Assembly: GCF_900086705.1 (NCBI RefSeq)
Contig: NZ_LT575483.1
Location: 1,076,735-1,140,734 of the forward strand
Direction of reading: 5' to 3'
Source: Massilibacillus massiliensis
GTDB lineage: Bacteria > Bacillota > Negativicutes > FLKF01
DNA: 64,000 bases
Notes under the pieces: generated by a model
Seen by the model: the letters and a program-made list of their open reading frames with translations, nothing else
The model's database searches: none
Told to the model about the DNA's origin: nothing
Position numbers and translations under genes: made by a program
In this document: piece after piece, positions 23,425 through 32,176 of the stretch
How the letters are laid out: each line of letters opens with the position of its first letter
Numbering within the stretch: the stretch's first letter is position 1

Positions 23425-26400
23425 ACCATTTTAACCTTACCGCCTGGTCATTAAAACACAAGCAATTCATTTATTTCTTTATTGCTCTCTTCTTTGTGTC
23501 CGGTCTTTTCTCTTACAAAAATGTTGGACGCATGGAAGACCCGGATTTCGCCATTAAACAAATGATTGTCAGCGTTGCCTGGTCAGGAGCCACTGCCAGC
23601 CAAATGGAAGAGCAAGTTACGGATAAAATTGAAAAAAAGCTGCAGGACCTGCCTGGACTTGACTATCTGAAAAGTTACTCTACACCGGGACGCACGGTGA
23701 TTTATATCAATCTCAAAGATCAAGTACCTGCCAAAGAGCTCCGAGGCAGATGGGTGGAAGCTCGCAATATGGTAAATGATATCAAAGGAACCTTGCCGGA
23801 GGGCGTTTCAGAGCCCAGCTTCAATGACCGATTTGACGAAGTATATGGTGTAGTCTATACGCTAACAGGAGATGGGTATACCTACGAGGAAATGCGGGAA
23901 AAAGCTGAAAAAATCCGTCGTATTTTCTTAAGCGTTCCCAGCGTGAGCAAAGTCCAGCTTTTGGGGATACAAACTGAAAAAATCTACATCGAAATTGAAA
24001 ATAGCAAATTGGCTCGCTTAGGTCTTAATCCGTCCATAATCACAGCCGCTTTAAAAGAGCAAAATGCCATGGCCGCTGCCGGCATGCTGGAAACAGTATC
24101 CGATAATGCTTACTTACGTATTTCAGGAATGTTTGAAAATCTGGAAGACATCCGCACGACGCCCATTCAGGCAGGTGACCGTACCTTCCGCCTGGGAGAC
24201 ATCGCCAAAGTAACGCGCGCCTATGCCGAACCATCTGACCCGAAAATGTTTTATAACGGTCAGCCAGCCGTCGGTATTGCGCTGGCGATGGAACCTGGCG
24301 GCAACATTCTGACACTGGGTAAAAATCTTGATAATACGCTCTCCCAAATAAAACAAGAACTGCCGGCCGGGCTGGAAATCAATCAAACAGTCAATCAGCC
24401 AAATGTTGTAGAATCCTCCATTGGCGAATTTGTGGAATCTCTGGTCGAAGCGATCATCATTGTCTTGATCGTGAGTTTTGCCAGTCTGGGTATGAGGTCC
24501 GGCGTGGTCGTGGCTCTAACCATTCCTTTGGTCATTGCCATTACCTTTACCTTAATGTACTTATCAGGCATCGCCCTACAGAGCATCTCATTGGGAGCAC
24601 TCATCATTGCACTAGGTTTACTAGTGGATGATGCCATCATTGCCACTGAAATGACGATCGTCAAACTAGAGCAAGGTTGGAGCCGCTTCGACGCTGCATG
24701 TTTTTCCTATACATCTACCGCCTATCCTCGTTTGACTGGTGCATTAATAACCTGCGCAGGCTTTATTCCCATCGGTTTTTCCAAAGGGCTTGCCGCCGAG
24801 TTTTGCGTCGATCTCTTTTGGGTTATCTTCTTCGCCCTCCTTGCTTCTTGGCTGGTAGCCGGAGCAGTCACACCTTTGCTCGGCTACCAGTTTATTAAAA
24901 TAAACGCGAACCAGCAGGCAACCAGTGAAGGGCATGCACCTCATGACCTTTATGACACACCGTTTTATCGGCGATTTAAACGCTTGCTGCTGTGGTGCAT
25001 GTGTCATCGAAAAGCCGTATTAACAGCTACTGCGGCCACATTTATCGGCTCTATCTTTCTCCTTGGATTTGTCAAACAGGAATTTTTTCCTCCTTCAAGT
25101 CGTCCAGAACTCATCATCCAGCTCAAATTACAGGAAGGTGCTTCCCTGACCAACACTGAAGAAGTGGCCCGTCAGTTTGCGAAAGAGTTAGACGGCGACC
25201 CGAATATTTCCTATTATACCTATCATGTAGGAGAAGGAGCGCCCCGCTTTGTGCTTAGCTTTGAACCAACCTTTAATAAATCAAATTTCGCCGAATTCAT
25301 TGTAGTCACCAAGGATGTACAAGCCCGTAATGCACTGGCCGAAAAAGCAGAGCAATTATTAAACACCGAATTTACTGGTGTTCGGAGACATATCAAATTA
25401 TTATTCACCGGAACGGGACCCGATTACCCTGTGATGTTGCGGGTAAAAGGCCCTGACCATGAAAAAGTTCGTGAAATCGCTGAACAAATTCGTACTGTTA
25501 TGACCGCTCATTCGGCTACACAAAACGTAAACCTTAACTGGAATGAGAAAAGTAAAGTGATGCACTTGGAGGTTGATCAGGCAAAGGCAAAAGCGCTCGG
25601 GCTCAGTTCCCATGAATTGGCCACATCGCTCCAGACCCAGTTGTCCGGAGCACCGATTACCGAATTTCGTGAACATGATAGAACCGTCCGCATGGTTCTC
25701 CGGTTTGCAGAAACAGACCGTAATAACCCAGAGCGGATAAAAGATCTCAACATCCATATCGGCAACGGCAAATATGTCCCGCTTGACCAAATCGCCACCA
25801 TTCGTTATGACGCCGAAGAAGGCTTAATTTACCGGCGCGACTTGTTACCCATGATTCTAGTACAGGCAGAATTGAAGCCCATGTCTAAGCTAACCGGCTC
25901 GGACGTGACCAAGCAAGTTTACGGCAGCCTCCAAGAACTCAGAAGCAGTCTGCCAGCCGGCTATTCTATTGAATTTGACGGTGCAACGGAACGCAGCATT
26001 AAAAGCAGTAAGTTCCTAGCAGAACCCATCCCGGCCATGATGCTGATCATTATGATCCTGCTCATGACGCAGTTGCAAAGTACACCGAAAATGCTGTTAA
26101 CCCTCTTAACAGCACCACTTGGAATTATCGGTGTATCCATCAGCCTCCTGCTCACCGGGAGTCCAATGGGATTTGTCGTCCAATTAGGAATTCTGGCCTT
26201 GTTCGGTATTATTATGCGCAATACCGTTATATTGATGGACCAGATTGAACAACATCTGGTGGCCGGCGACTCGGTATGGGACGCTATTGTGTCAGCAACG
26301 ATCAGCCGTTTCCGCCCTATTATGTTAACAGCTGCCGCGGCTATACTAGGCATGATTCCGCTGGTACCCAGTACTTTGTGGGGCTCCATGGCAATTGCCA

Positions 26401-26534
26401 TCGCCGGCGGGTTACTGGGAGCAACGATTTTAACCTTACTGGTGCTGCCAGTTATGTACGCTGCCTGGTACAAAGCACAACCATCTGATGATATAAAAAA
26501 CAATTCTTTAAATGCTTCTAAAAAATCAACTTAA
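23421..26534 (+). CDS. RND-family multidrug-type efflux pump
   Basis: This 1037-aa AcrB-superfamily proton antiporter has 12 TM helices and two periplasmic loop regions. The TM4 relay is ALGLLVDDAIIATEM, carrying the paired Asp of drug pumps. The N-terminal MEDPDFAIKQM and GFIPIGFSKGLAAEF segments are typical of the family. The three metal-binding Met positions of CusA are absent, so a drug, dye, bile-salt or lipid substrate is more likely than metal. It overlaps the adaptor gene by 4 nt and ends before a strong terminator. The GC content is visibly higher than in neighbouring housekeeping genes, suggesting transfer from a higher-GC relative. Confidence 0.93.
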   Translation: MNHFNLTAWSLKHKQFIYFFIALFFVSGLFSYKNVGRMEDPDFAIKQMIVSVAWSGATASQMEEQVTDKIEKKLQDLPGLDYLKSYSTPGRTVIYINLKDQVPAKELRGRWVEARNMVNDIKGTLPEGVSEPSFNDRFDEVYGVVYTLTGDGYTYEEMREKAEKIRRIFLSVPSVSKVQLLGIQTEKIYIEIENSKLARLGLNPSIITAALKEQNAMAAAGMLETVSDNAYLRISGMFENLEDIRTTPIQAGDRTFRLGDIAKVTRAYAEPSDPKMFYNGQPAVGIALAMEPGGNILTLGKNLDNTLSQIKQELPAGLEINQTVNQPNVVESSIGEFVESLVEAIIIVLIVSFASLGMRSGVVVALTIPLVIAITFTLMYLSGIALQSISLGALIIALGLLVDDAIIATEMTIVKLEQGWSRFDAACFSYTSTAYPRLTGALITCAGFIPIGFSKGLAAEFCVDLFWVIFFALLASWLVAGAVTPLLGYQFIKINANQQATSEGHAPHDLYDTPFYRRFKRLLLWCMCHRKAVLTATAATFIGSIFLLGFVKQEFFPPSSRPELIIQLKLQEGASLTNTEEVARQFAKELDGDPNISYYTYHVGEGAPRFVLSFEPTFNKSNFAEFIVVTKDVQARNALAEKAEQLLNTEFTGVRRHIKLLFTGTGPDYPVMLRVKGPDHEKVREIAEQIRTVMTAHSATQNVNLNWNEKSKVMHLEVDQAKAKALGLSSHELATSLQTQLSGAPITEFREHDRTVRMVLRFAETDRNNPERIKDLNIHIGNGKYVPLDQIATIRYDAEEGLIYRRDLLPMILVQAELKPMSKLTGSDVTKQVYGSLQELRSSLPAGYSIEFDGATERSIKSSKFLAEPIPAMMLIIMILLMTQLQSTPKMLLTLLTAPLGIIGVSISLLLTGSPMGFVVQLGILALFGIIMRNTVILMDQIEQHLVAGDSVWDAIVSATISRFRPIMLTAAAAILGMIPLVPSTLWGSMAIAIAGGLLGATILTLLVLPVMYAAWYKAQPSDDIKNNSLNASKKST

Positions 26535-26553
26535 AACAGCAGAATCATAAATT

Positions 26554-26607
26554 AAATACCTCGAATTTTTTCGCTATTTTCATATAGCCTAAAGATTCGA
26601 GGTATTT
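26554..26607 (+). terminator. terminator of the RND operon
   Basis: The 13-bp stem AAATACCTCGAAT/ATTCGAGGTATTT has a 28-nt loop and is followed by a T-rich tract, 20 nt after the pump stop. Confidence 0.85.
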
Positions 26608-26720
26608 GTCTGTTAATATCTGTTTTTTAATAGCACTATGTTTATGCCCAAATTTATATTTTAGATTTACTTGTTTACAATAACTGGACTACATTGTTGC
26701 CAATTTATGATAAAGACAAC

Positions 26721-26752
26721 AAAAAAGGATCTACGAAATATATCGTAAACCC
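26721..26752 (-). terminator. terminator of the tRNA cluster
   Basis: The stem GGGTTTACGA/TCGTAGATCC is followed on the minus strand by six Ts (26721-26726), 13 nt after the tRNA-Arg 3' end. Confidence 0.8.
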
Positions 26753-26764
26753 TTGAAATATCTA

Positions 26765-26841
26765 TGGTGACCCTGGCAGGAGTCGAACCTGCGACCTTTT
26801 GATTCGTAGTCAAACACTCTATCCAGCTGAGCTACAGAGTC
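26765..26841 (-). tRNA. tRNA-Arg (ACG)
   Basis: A 77-nt cloverleaf with encoded CCA. The anticodon loop is CTACGAA with anticodon ACG. The acceptor GACTCTG pairs with CAGGGTC (one G-U). It is last in the three-tRNA cluster. Confidence 0.95.
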
Positions 26842-26852
26842 ATGTAATAAAA

Positions 26853-26927
26853 TGGTGGGCCCACCTGGGATCGAACCAGGGACCGACCGGTTATGAGCCG
26901 GTTGCTCTACCGCTGAGCTATAGGCCC
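26853..26927 (-). tRNA. tRNA-Met (CAT), or Ile2 if the wobble C is lysidinylated
   Basis: A 75-nt cloverleaf with encoded CCA and anticodon loop CTCATAA. The acceptor GGGCCTA/TGGGCCC has a near-normal first pair, so it is not initiator-like. Sequence alone does not fully separate elongator Met from Ile2. Confidence 0.9.
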
Positions 26928-26931
26928 ATTT

Positions 26932-27006
26932 TGGAGCGGAAAACGAGATTCGAACTCGCGACCCCCGCCTTGGCAAGGCGATGCTCTACCACTGAGCTAT
27001 TTCCGC
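26932..27006 (-). tRNA. tRNA-Gly (GCC), second copy
   Basis: Identical to the tRNA-Gly at 232-306, including encoded CCA. It is first in the cluster after the promoter at 27041-27069. Confidence 0.96.
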
Positions 27007-27040
27007 ATTTAGTTTCTGCTATCTCTAGCGACATTTATAT

Positions 27041-27069
27041 ATTTTACATGTTTTTTCGTCTTTTGTCAA
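27041..27069 (-). promoter_or_regulatory. promoter of the tRNA cluster
   Basis: On the minus strand: -35 TTGACA (27064-27069), 17-bp spacer, -10 TAAAAT (27041-27046). The following ATATATAAATGTCGC is identical to the start region of rRNA promoter P2. Confidence 0.85.
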
Positions 27070-27108
27070 TTATTTATCCGTAAGCAAGCTTTCATCTACC
27101 TATAAAAA

Positions 27109-27142
27109 AGATAGATTTCATTTTCAATGATGAAATCTATCT
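27109..27142 (-). terminator. terminator of the amino-acid permease gene
   Basis: The 12-bp stem AGATAGATTTCA/TGAAATCTATCT has a 10-nt loop and is followed on the minus strand by TTTTTTATA. Confidence 0.8.
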
Positions 27143-27160
27143 CAAAATAACAAAATCTCG

Positions 27161-27256
27161 TTCCACTTATAAACTAATATGAATATAGATTGCAGGTTGG
27201 TGAGAAGTTCACAGATGCGTGCTTCTCACCAACCTGCCAACGGATCCTGTCTACAG
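27161..27256 (-). repeat. dispersed intergenic repeat, copy C (short, inverted)
   Basis: The segment reads CCACTTATAAACTA..., then GGTTGGTGAGAAGT, and ends CCTGTCTACAG. It corresponds to the reverse complement of copies A (31280) and B (61790) with the middle deleted. It contains its own GGTTGGTGAGAAG/CTTCTCACCAACC hairpin. Confidence 0.6.
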
Positions 27257-27271
27257 TTTGTTTACAATGTG

Positions 27272-28648
27272 CTATCTATGCTCAATTGCAGTTTCCCGGC
27301 AGCGACGTTTTTTAATTTGATACCAAAACATAGGAATCACAAGCATTGGAACCCCAGCATATAAGGTTGATCTTAAATCATCTGTAAAAGCAATAACAAG
27401 CAGACAAATCACCTGAACCCAAATTCCGAATAAAGTTACATATGGGAAAAATGGTGTTTTATATTTTAAAGTATGTTCTAACTTCTGTGCAATTAATTGC
27501 TTACGAAAATTGTATTGACTCCAACAGATAGAAATCCATGCCATCGCGCCTGTAAAACCGGAAACTGCGAGTAAATAGGTATATGCCGTAGCACTTGCAT
27601 CCAAAGTATAGAGTGCAATAATGATCCAACATCCCAATACAGACACGATAATTGAATTTTGCGGCATACCATTTTTATTTAGAGCCCCCAGCCATTTGGG
27701 TGCCATGTCCATTTTTGCTAATGCATGAAGTGCACGGCCACTGCCATATAAGCCAGAGTTAGAACAAGAGATCGCCGCTGTCAGTACAACAAAAGCAAAT
27801 AAATCTCCCGCCCAGCCAAAGCCATAGTCATTCAGCGCTACGGCAAACACGCTTTCTTCTAAAGATGCTCTGTCCCAAGGCAGAATAGATACCAATAAAA
27901 AAATCGGTATAATATATAATGCGATAATGCGCCAAGTAACATTTCGTACTGCAATCGGTATACTTTTTTCTGGTTCTTTACATTCGCCTGCAGCAAGCCC
28001 AATAATTTCTGACCCTTGGAAATTGACTAATATAATAACCATGGTTAAAACAATTGCCCAATATCCATTGGGGGCGAAACCACCGCTGCCTAATAACACG
28101 CTAGTACCGATCGCACCTTGTTCGCCAATCAATCCCAAGCAAATCAAGCTACTGACACATACAAACATAATCAACGCTACAATTTTGATAATCGCTAACC
28201 AAAATTCACTTTCGCCAAACTTTTCTACGTGAAAAAGATTGATCATCGTCACGATTAAACCAAATAGAACCGCCCACCAAACTTGACTAACCTCTGGAAT
28301 AAATTTATTCATAATAATTCCTGCAGCAATCATCTCTGATGGCACATATGCAATCCAATTCAACCAATATGCCCATCCCACACCACACGCCCAAGTCGAT
28401 GATATGTGATCTCTCGCATAGGTAACAAACGAACCTGATATCGGCTTTGCGACTGCTAATTCTGCTAAGCAGAGCATGACACATAGCACGATAAGTCCTC
28501 CTAGTAAATACGCTAATATCGCTGCTGGACCAGCTTTTTCCAATACATATCCAGTGCCTAAAAAGTATCCGCTACCAATAATTCCTCCAAGAGAAATCAG
28601 CTGCAAGTGTCTATTTTTTAGCCCTCTGTTCATTGACGGTTCTTTCAT
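27272..28648 (-). CDS. APC-family amino-acid permease
   Basis: This 458-aa cytoplasmic-membrane transporter has 12 hydrophobic segments. The APC/AAT signature GGIIGSGYFLGTG is in TM1, with the GSEIIGLAAGECKEPEKSIP motif (~residues 225-245) and SGRALHALAKMDMAPKWLG in loop 8-9. This places it with AAT-type permeases for neutral or aromatic amino acids; the substrate cannot be read. The RBS AAGG is unusually close (2 nt) to the ATG at 28648. A second ATG 15 nt downstream has no better RBS, so the start is uncertain by five residues. It is monocistronic and divergent from yigZ. Confidence 0.9.
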   Translation of the reverse strand: MKEPSMNRGLKNRHLQLISLGGIIGSGYFLGTGYVLEKAGPAAILAYLLGGLIVLCVMLCLAELAVAKPISGSFVTYARDHISSTWACGVGWAYWLNWIAYVPSEMIAAGIIMNKFIPEVSQVWWAVLFGLIVTMINLFHVEKFGESEFWLAIIKIVALIMFVCVSSLICLGLIGEQGAIGTSVLLGSGGFAPNGYWAIVLTMVIILVNFQGSEIIGLAAGECKEPEKSIPIAVRNVTWRIIALYIIPIFLLVSILPWDRASLEESVFAVALNDYGFGWAGDLFAFVVLTAAISCSNSGLYGSGRALHALAKMDMAPKWLGALNKNGMPQNSIIVSVLGCWIIIALYTLDASATAYTYLLAVSGFTGAMAWISICWSQYNFRKQLIAQKLEHTLKYKTPFFPYVTLFGIWVQVICLLVIAFTDDLRSTLYAGVPMLVIPMFWYQIKKRRCRETAIEHR

Positions 28649-28778
28649 GACCTTCTTAACACACCCTTTCGATATTTTATAAGTATATACAGGATACTAC
28701 AAATTATCTAAGATTGCTATAAAAATTTTTCAACAAAATCTTTTGTTAAAAAATTGCTAAATTTATGAATAAAAACTC

Positions 28779-28807
28779 TTACAAACACTGACGTTTTCAT
28801 GTATAAT
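28779..28807 (+). promoter_or_regulatory. promoter of the yigZ-like gene
   Basis: -35 TTACAA (28779-28784), 17-bp spacer, -10 TATAAT (28802-28807), 37 bp before the ATG. Confidence 0.65.
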
Positions 28808-28844
28808 TTCATAGTAGCAAATCATATTTTAAGGACAAATCTAT

Positions 28845-29486
28845 ATGAATTATAAAACAATCTTAGGATATGCCGAAGCAGAATACGAAATTAGCAAATC
28901 TCGCTTTTTAACTTTTATAGAACGCGTCAATACAGAAGCTGAGGCTAACCAATTTATCAACAAAATTAAAAAACTGCACTGGGAAGCACGGCATAATTGC
29001 TCCGCTTACATTATTGGCGAACAGGGACAACTGCAAAAAGCTGATGATGATGGTGAACCAAGCGGTACCGCAGGTAAACCAATCCTAGAAGTGCTGAAAA
29101 AAAATGATGTAAAAGATATCGTAGTCGTAGTGACCCGCTACTTTGGTGGCATTAAACTAGGTGCCGGTGGTTTAATCCGCGCTTATGGAAAAGCTGCTAC
29201 ACTTGGACTTTCTGCAGCACAAATCGTTGAGAAGCAGCAATATGTACGCATTGCTGTGGATATTGATTATACACTGCTTGGTACAGTCGAAAATAATTTA
29301 CGTCTTCATGACTATATTGTAGATGAAAAAATATTTACTGATAAAGTACGTATTTTAGTATTTGTAAAAAAGGGGCTGGAAACAGATTTTATGCAGGCAA
29401 TTATGAATTGGACATCGTCTAATTGTACACTAACAACGCTAGATACATTATATTTAGAAATTCCTATTGATAAAATACAAGATTAA
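28845..29486 (+). CDS. YigZ/IMPACT-family protein (UPF0029)
   Basis: This 213-aa cytoplasmic protein has the IMPACT N-terminal domain (~15-120) with the family signature DDDGEPSGTAGKPILEVL and VVVVTRYFGGIKLGAGGLIRAY, then a DUF1949-like C-terminal ferredoxin-fold domain (~135-200). Relatives affect translation or stress responses, but the biochemical role is unclear. AAGGA lies nine nt before the ATG. The diguanylate/EAL gene follows in the same direction after 60 nt and may be co-transcribed. Confidence 0.93.
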   Translation: MNYKTILGYAEAEYEISKSRFLTFIERVNTEAEANQFINKIKKLHWEARHNCSAYIIGEQGQLQKADDDGEPSGTAGKPILEVLKKNDVKDIVVVVTRYFGGIKLGAGGLIRAYGKAATLGLSAAQIVEKQQYVRIAVDIDYTLLGTVENNLRLHDYIVDEKIFTDKVRILVFVKKGLETDFMQAIMNWTSSNCTLTTLDTLYLEIPIDKIQD

Positions 29487-29546
29487 CAGTAAATCTTTTA
29501 GTGTCGTTCAATGCTATGCAAAATATAATGAAAAGGTGCAAATATC

Positions 29547-31256
29547 GTGTTAAATATCAATTTTAAGAAATCATTTTTAACAAATTATACTTTCTCTAAC
29601 CTGCCGCTTTTATTGATTAGTACATATTTCATTTGTTGCATTGCTATCATTACCCTTCCTAGAATAAATTTACCGTTCCTCTCATTACCTGAGGCAATGG
29701 TTACACTTTATCAAATTTTTATCCTGCTTGCTTTAACAACAAGTTTTATCTATTTGCCAATTAAATTATTAACGAAAAAGTTAAACCTGTTACAAGAAAA
29801 TTGTAAGGACAGTACAAATGCCTTACGTCTGGCAAATTTAAAATTAAACGCCTCTAGTGCAAAATATTCTAATGAAATCGCGCGATACAAAGCCGAAGAA
29901 AGCCATTACCAGAAGGAAGTCGCTTTTCTTTCAAGCCATGATCCCTTAACCAAATTACCAAACCGTAAATTGTTTACTCATAAATTAAAAGCTTACCTCC
30001 AGACAGATTCGGCAAAGGACAAGCTAACGGCTGTCATTTTTATTGATTTAGTTGGTTTTAAAATGATTAATAGTACTTTGGGACATGATTTTGCTGATCA
30101 TTTACTAATTCGAGTTGCCGAGTGCCTAAAAGAACAAATTCAAGATTCTGATCATCTCTGTCGGTTGAACGGTGACGATTTTATCATTGTTTTACCAAAT
30201 ATTCAATCTTTAGATATGATAACCAATAAAGTAACAAAAATGATCGGATTGATTCAAAAATCATGGACTATAAATGATAAAACATTCAAATTAAATGCGA
30301 ATGCCGGAATTGCGATATGTCCTGATGATGCCAAAGATACAAATACCTTGATTAAAATGGCAGAGATTGCCATGCAACGTGCCCGTGAACAAGATGTAGG
30401 CCGATATCAGTATTATATGAATGAAATGGAGCTCAATATCGCCAAACGTTTAGAAATCGAAAACGACTTACAAATAGCTTTGCTCCACGATCAGTTTGAA
30501 TTATATTATCAACCTCAAGTAGATGTAAATGGAATTATCGTCGGCGTAGAAGCATTAATTCGCTGGAATCATCCACGAAAAGGGCGCATTTCACCAGCTG
30601 ATTTTATACCAATAGCCGAAGACTGCGGCGCGATCATCCCCATTGGTAAATGGGTGATCAAGACCGCTTGCAAGCATAATAAGTGTTGGCAAGATATGGG
30701 GCTTCCGCCAATCTCGGTATCAATTAATTTATCAGCCAAGCAGTTCCAACAGGAAGATCTAAAAGATCTCATTTTTGAATGTTTAGCCGAATCTCAATTA
30801 AATCCTGAATGGTTAACCGTTGAGATTACAGAAACGGCAGCGATGAATGATGCAAACTATACAATGCAGGTCTTACAGGACTTGAAAAATAAAGGAATTA
30901 AAATATCTTTAGATGATTTCGGCATGGGCTATTCTTCTTTTATTTATTTAAAACGCTTTCCTGTTGACATGCTAAAAATTGATCGTTCTTTCATCAGTGA
31001 TATTGGCGATAATTCTGATGGTGCTCACATTGCAAAAGCGATTTTAGGTCTGGGTAAAAATCTTAAATTAGAAGTCGTCGCCGAAGGCGTAGAAACCATT
31101 GACCAACTAAAATTCCTACGCAATGAAAACTGTTCCCATATCCAAGGCTATTTATTTGGCAAACCAGTTCCCTATGAAGAAATCACCGCCAGATTCAAGA
31201 CACAAGCAATTTATCGTTTTCAACACATACTAAAAACCGCTAAACATTTTGTTTAG
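29547..31256 (+). CDS. membrane GGDEF-EAL protein, degenerate GGDEF, intact EAL
   Basis: This 569-aa c-di-GMP signalling protein has two N-terminal TM helices (~20-40 and 52-76), a coiled-coil linker (~78-125), a GGDEF domain (~130-290) and an EAL domain (~305-555). The GGDEF signature is NGDDF, so cyclase activity is probably lost. The EAL domain keeps VEALIRW, the EITE motif, LDDFGMGYSS and VVAEGVET, so it should be an active phosphodiesterase. No PAS or other sensor is evident besides the membrane anchor. It starts at GTG eight nt after AAGGTG. The stop lies inside its own terminator. Confidence 0.93.
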   Translation: MLNINFKKSFLTNYTFSNLPLLLISTYFICCIAIITLPRINLPFLSLPEAMVTLYQIFILLALTTSFIYLPIKLLTKKLNLLQENCKDSTNALRLANLKLNASSAKYSNEIARYKAEESHYQKEVAFLSSHDPLTKLPNRKLFTHKLKAYLQTDSAKDKLTAVIFIDLVGFKMINSTLGHDFADHLLIRVAECLKEQIQDSDHLCRLNGDDFIIVLPNIQSLDMITNKVTKMIGLIQKSWTINDKTFKLNANAGIAICPDDAKDTNTLIKMAEIAMQRAREQDVGRYQYYMNEMELNIAKRLEIENDLQIALLHDQFELYYQPQVDVNGIIVGVEALIRWNHPRKGRISPADFIPIAEDCGAIIPIGKWVIKTACKHNKCWQDMGLPPISVSINLSAKQFQQEDLKDLIFECLAESQLNPEWLTVEITETAAMNDANYTMQVLQDLKNKGIKISLDDFGMGYSSFIYLKRFPVDMLKIDRSFISDIGDNSDGAHIAKAILGLGKNLKLEVVAEGVETIDQLKFLRNENCSHIQGYLFGKPVPYEEITARFKTQAIYRFQHILKTAKHFV

Positions 31257-31268
31257 CGGTTTTTCTTA
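31232..31268 (+). terminator. terminator of the GGDEF-EAL gene
   Basis: The 14-bp stem AAAAACCGCTAAAC/GTTTAGCGGTTTTT has a 5-nt loop and overlaps the last codons and stop. Confidence 0.88.
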
Positions 31269-31279
31269 TTGTAGATAAA

Positions 31280-31550
31280 CTATGGACAGATAGGCAGCGG
31301 GTCGGCGAGCAGCACTCATCTGCGTCGTTACAGCAAGGTGCTGCTCGTCGACGTACAGAAGTACGACTCCTTCACAACCCCTTACTGTGCCTAGCATCTG
31401 AACACTTCTCACCAACCGGCAACCTATCTTCGTACTAGTTTATAAGTGGTACGAACATCTTGCTATCGCACTAAAAGTGTGATAGTTTTTCTTTGCGCCC
31501 CTGGCCTTTTCCGGGAAAAAACGTTCCGAAGGACACCTATCTGTCCACAG
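31280..31550. repeat. dispersed intergenic repeat, copy A, MITE-like with terminal inverted repeats
   Basis: This is a 271-bp non-coding element. Ends CTATGGACAGATAGG (31280-31294) and CCTATCTGTCCACAG (31536-31550) are inverted repeats matching at 14 of 15 positions. The first ~175 bp are closely similar to copy B at 61790. Internal arms GCAGCAC/GTGCTGC and the core ATCTTCGTACTAG plus TATAAGTGGTACG recur in other copies. It fills the gap 31257-31556. No transposase is present. Confidence 0.7.
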
Positions 31551-31556
31551 TATCAC

Positions 31557-31964
31557 CTACGCCTTAAATTGTGCATAAAGCGCTTTATATTCATCTGTCT
31601 GTTCAATCAATTCATAAATATAAACATGTACCCCATTTGGATCATCTACAACAAAACTGCGTTCTCCCCATGGTTTATCCTGCAAGTCCTGATAAATTAA
31701 GACACCGTTATCTTGTAACCGTTTATATTCTGATTCTACATGATCCACTTCAAAGGATAAAATTAACCCTCTGCCGCTAAAAAATTCGCCTTCTTCTCTT
31801 TGTGGCAAGGTAAAACTAATGCCGGCATCCTTCTTTGGCGTTACCAGCTCAACATACCAATCACTCTCATATGCCAATTGAAAACCAAAATTATTCATAT
31901 AGAATTCTTTTGATTCTTGAAGTTTTTCAGTACTAAATGTTGTATCTATACGCTTTATCTTCAT
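31557..31964 (-). CDS. VOC-superfamily (glyoxalase/dioxygenase-like) protein
   Basis: This 135-aa cytoplasmic protein has two beta-alpha-beta-beta-beta modules of the vicinal-oxygen-chelate fold: residues ~1-60 (KIKRIDTTFSTEKLQESKEF) and ~65-120 (ILSFEVDHVESEYKRL, VDDPNGVHVYIYE). The metal-ligand pattern of true glyoxalase I is incomplete, so it could be an antibiotic-binding or unknown VOC protein. AGGAG lies eight to nine nt before the ATG. It is monocistronic, adjacent to repeat copy A. Confidence 0.85.
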   Translation of the reverse strand: MKIKRIDTTFSTEKLQESKEFYMNNFGFQLAYESDWYVELVTPKKDAGISFTLPQREEGEFFSGRGLILSFEVDHVESEYKRLQDNGVLIYQDLQDKPWGERSFVVDDPNGVHVYIYELIEQTDEYKALYAQFKA

Positions 31965-32103
31965 ATAAGTTCACTCCTAACCTTATTCAACAGCGTTTAT
32001 TATTTACTTCGATATCTTTATATAAATACCTGCTATTCATTCCCATATTTGAAACGCGTTTTAACCGCGCCACAATATTTGATACACGCTGAATAACCAA
32101 AAA

Positions 32104-32168
32104 CAAAACGTATGCATTACTTCTAGAAATATCATTACCATGCAGTTTAGAAGTATGCATACGTTTTG
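32104..32168 (-). terminator. terminator of the SGNH hydrolase gene
   Basis: The 14-bp stem CAAAACGTATGCAT with its complement extends with ACTTCT/AGAAGT. It is followed by a T-rich tract on the minus strand, just after the stop at 32177. Confidence 0.8.
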
Positions 32169-32176
32169 TTTGCCTT

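Noticed and set aside
26731-27083. Open frames across the tRNA cluster on both strands
   Set aside because: The DNA is occupied by three tRNA genes; the peptides are translation artefacts of tRNA sequence.
31446-31700. 84-codon plus-strand frame at the end of repeat copy A
   Set aside because: It overlaps the VOC gene antisense and consists mostly of repeat sequence; no RBS.
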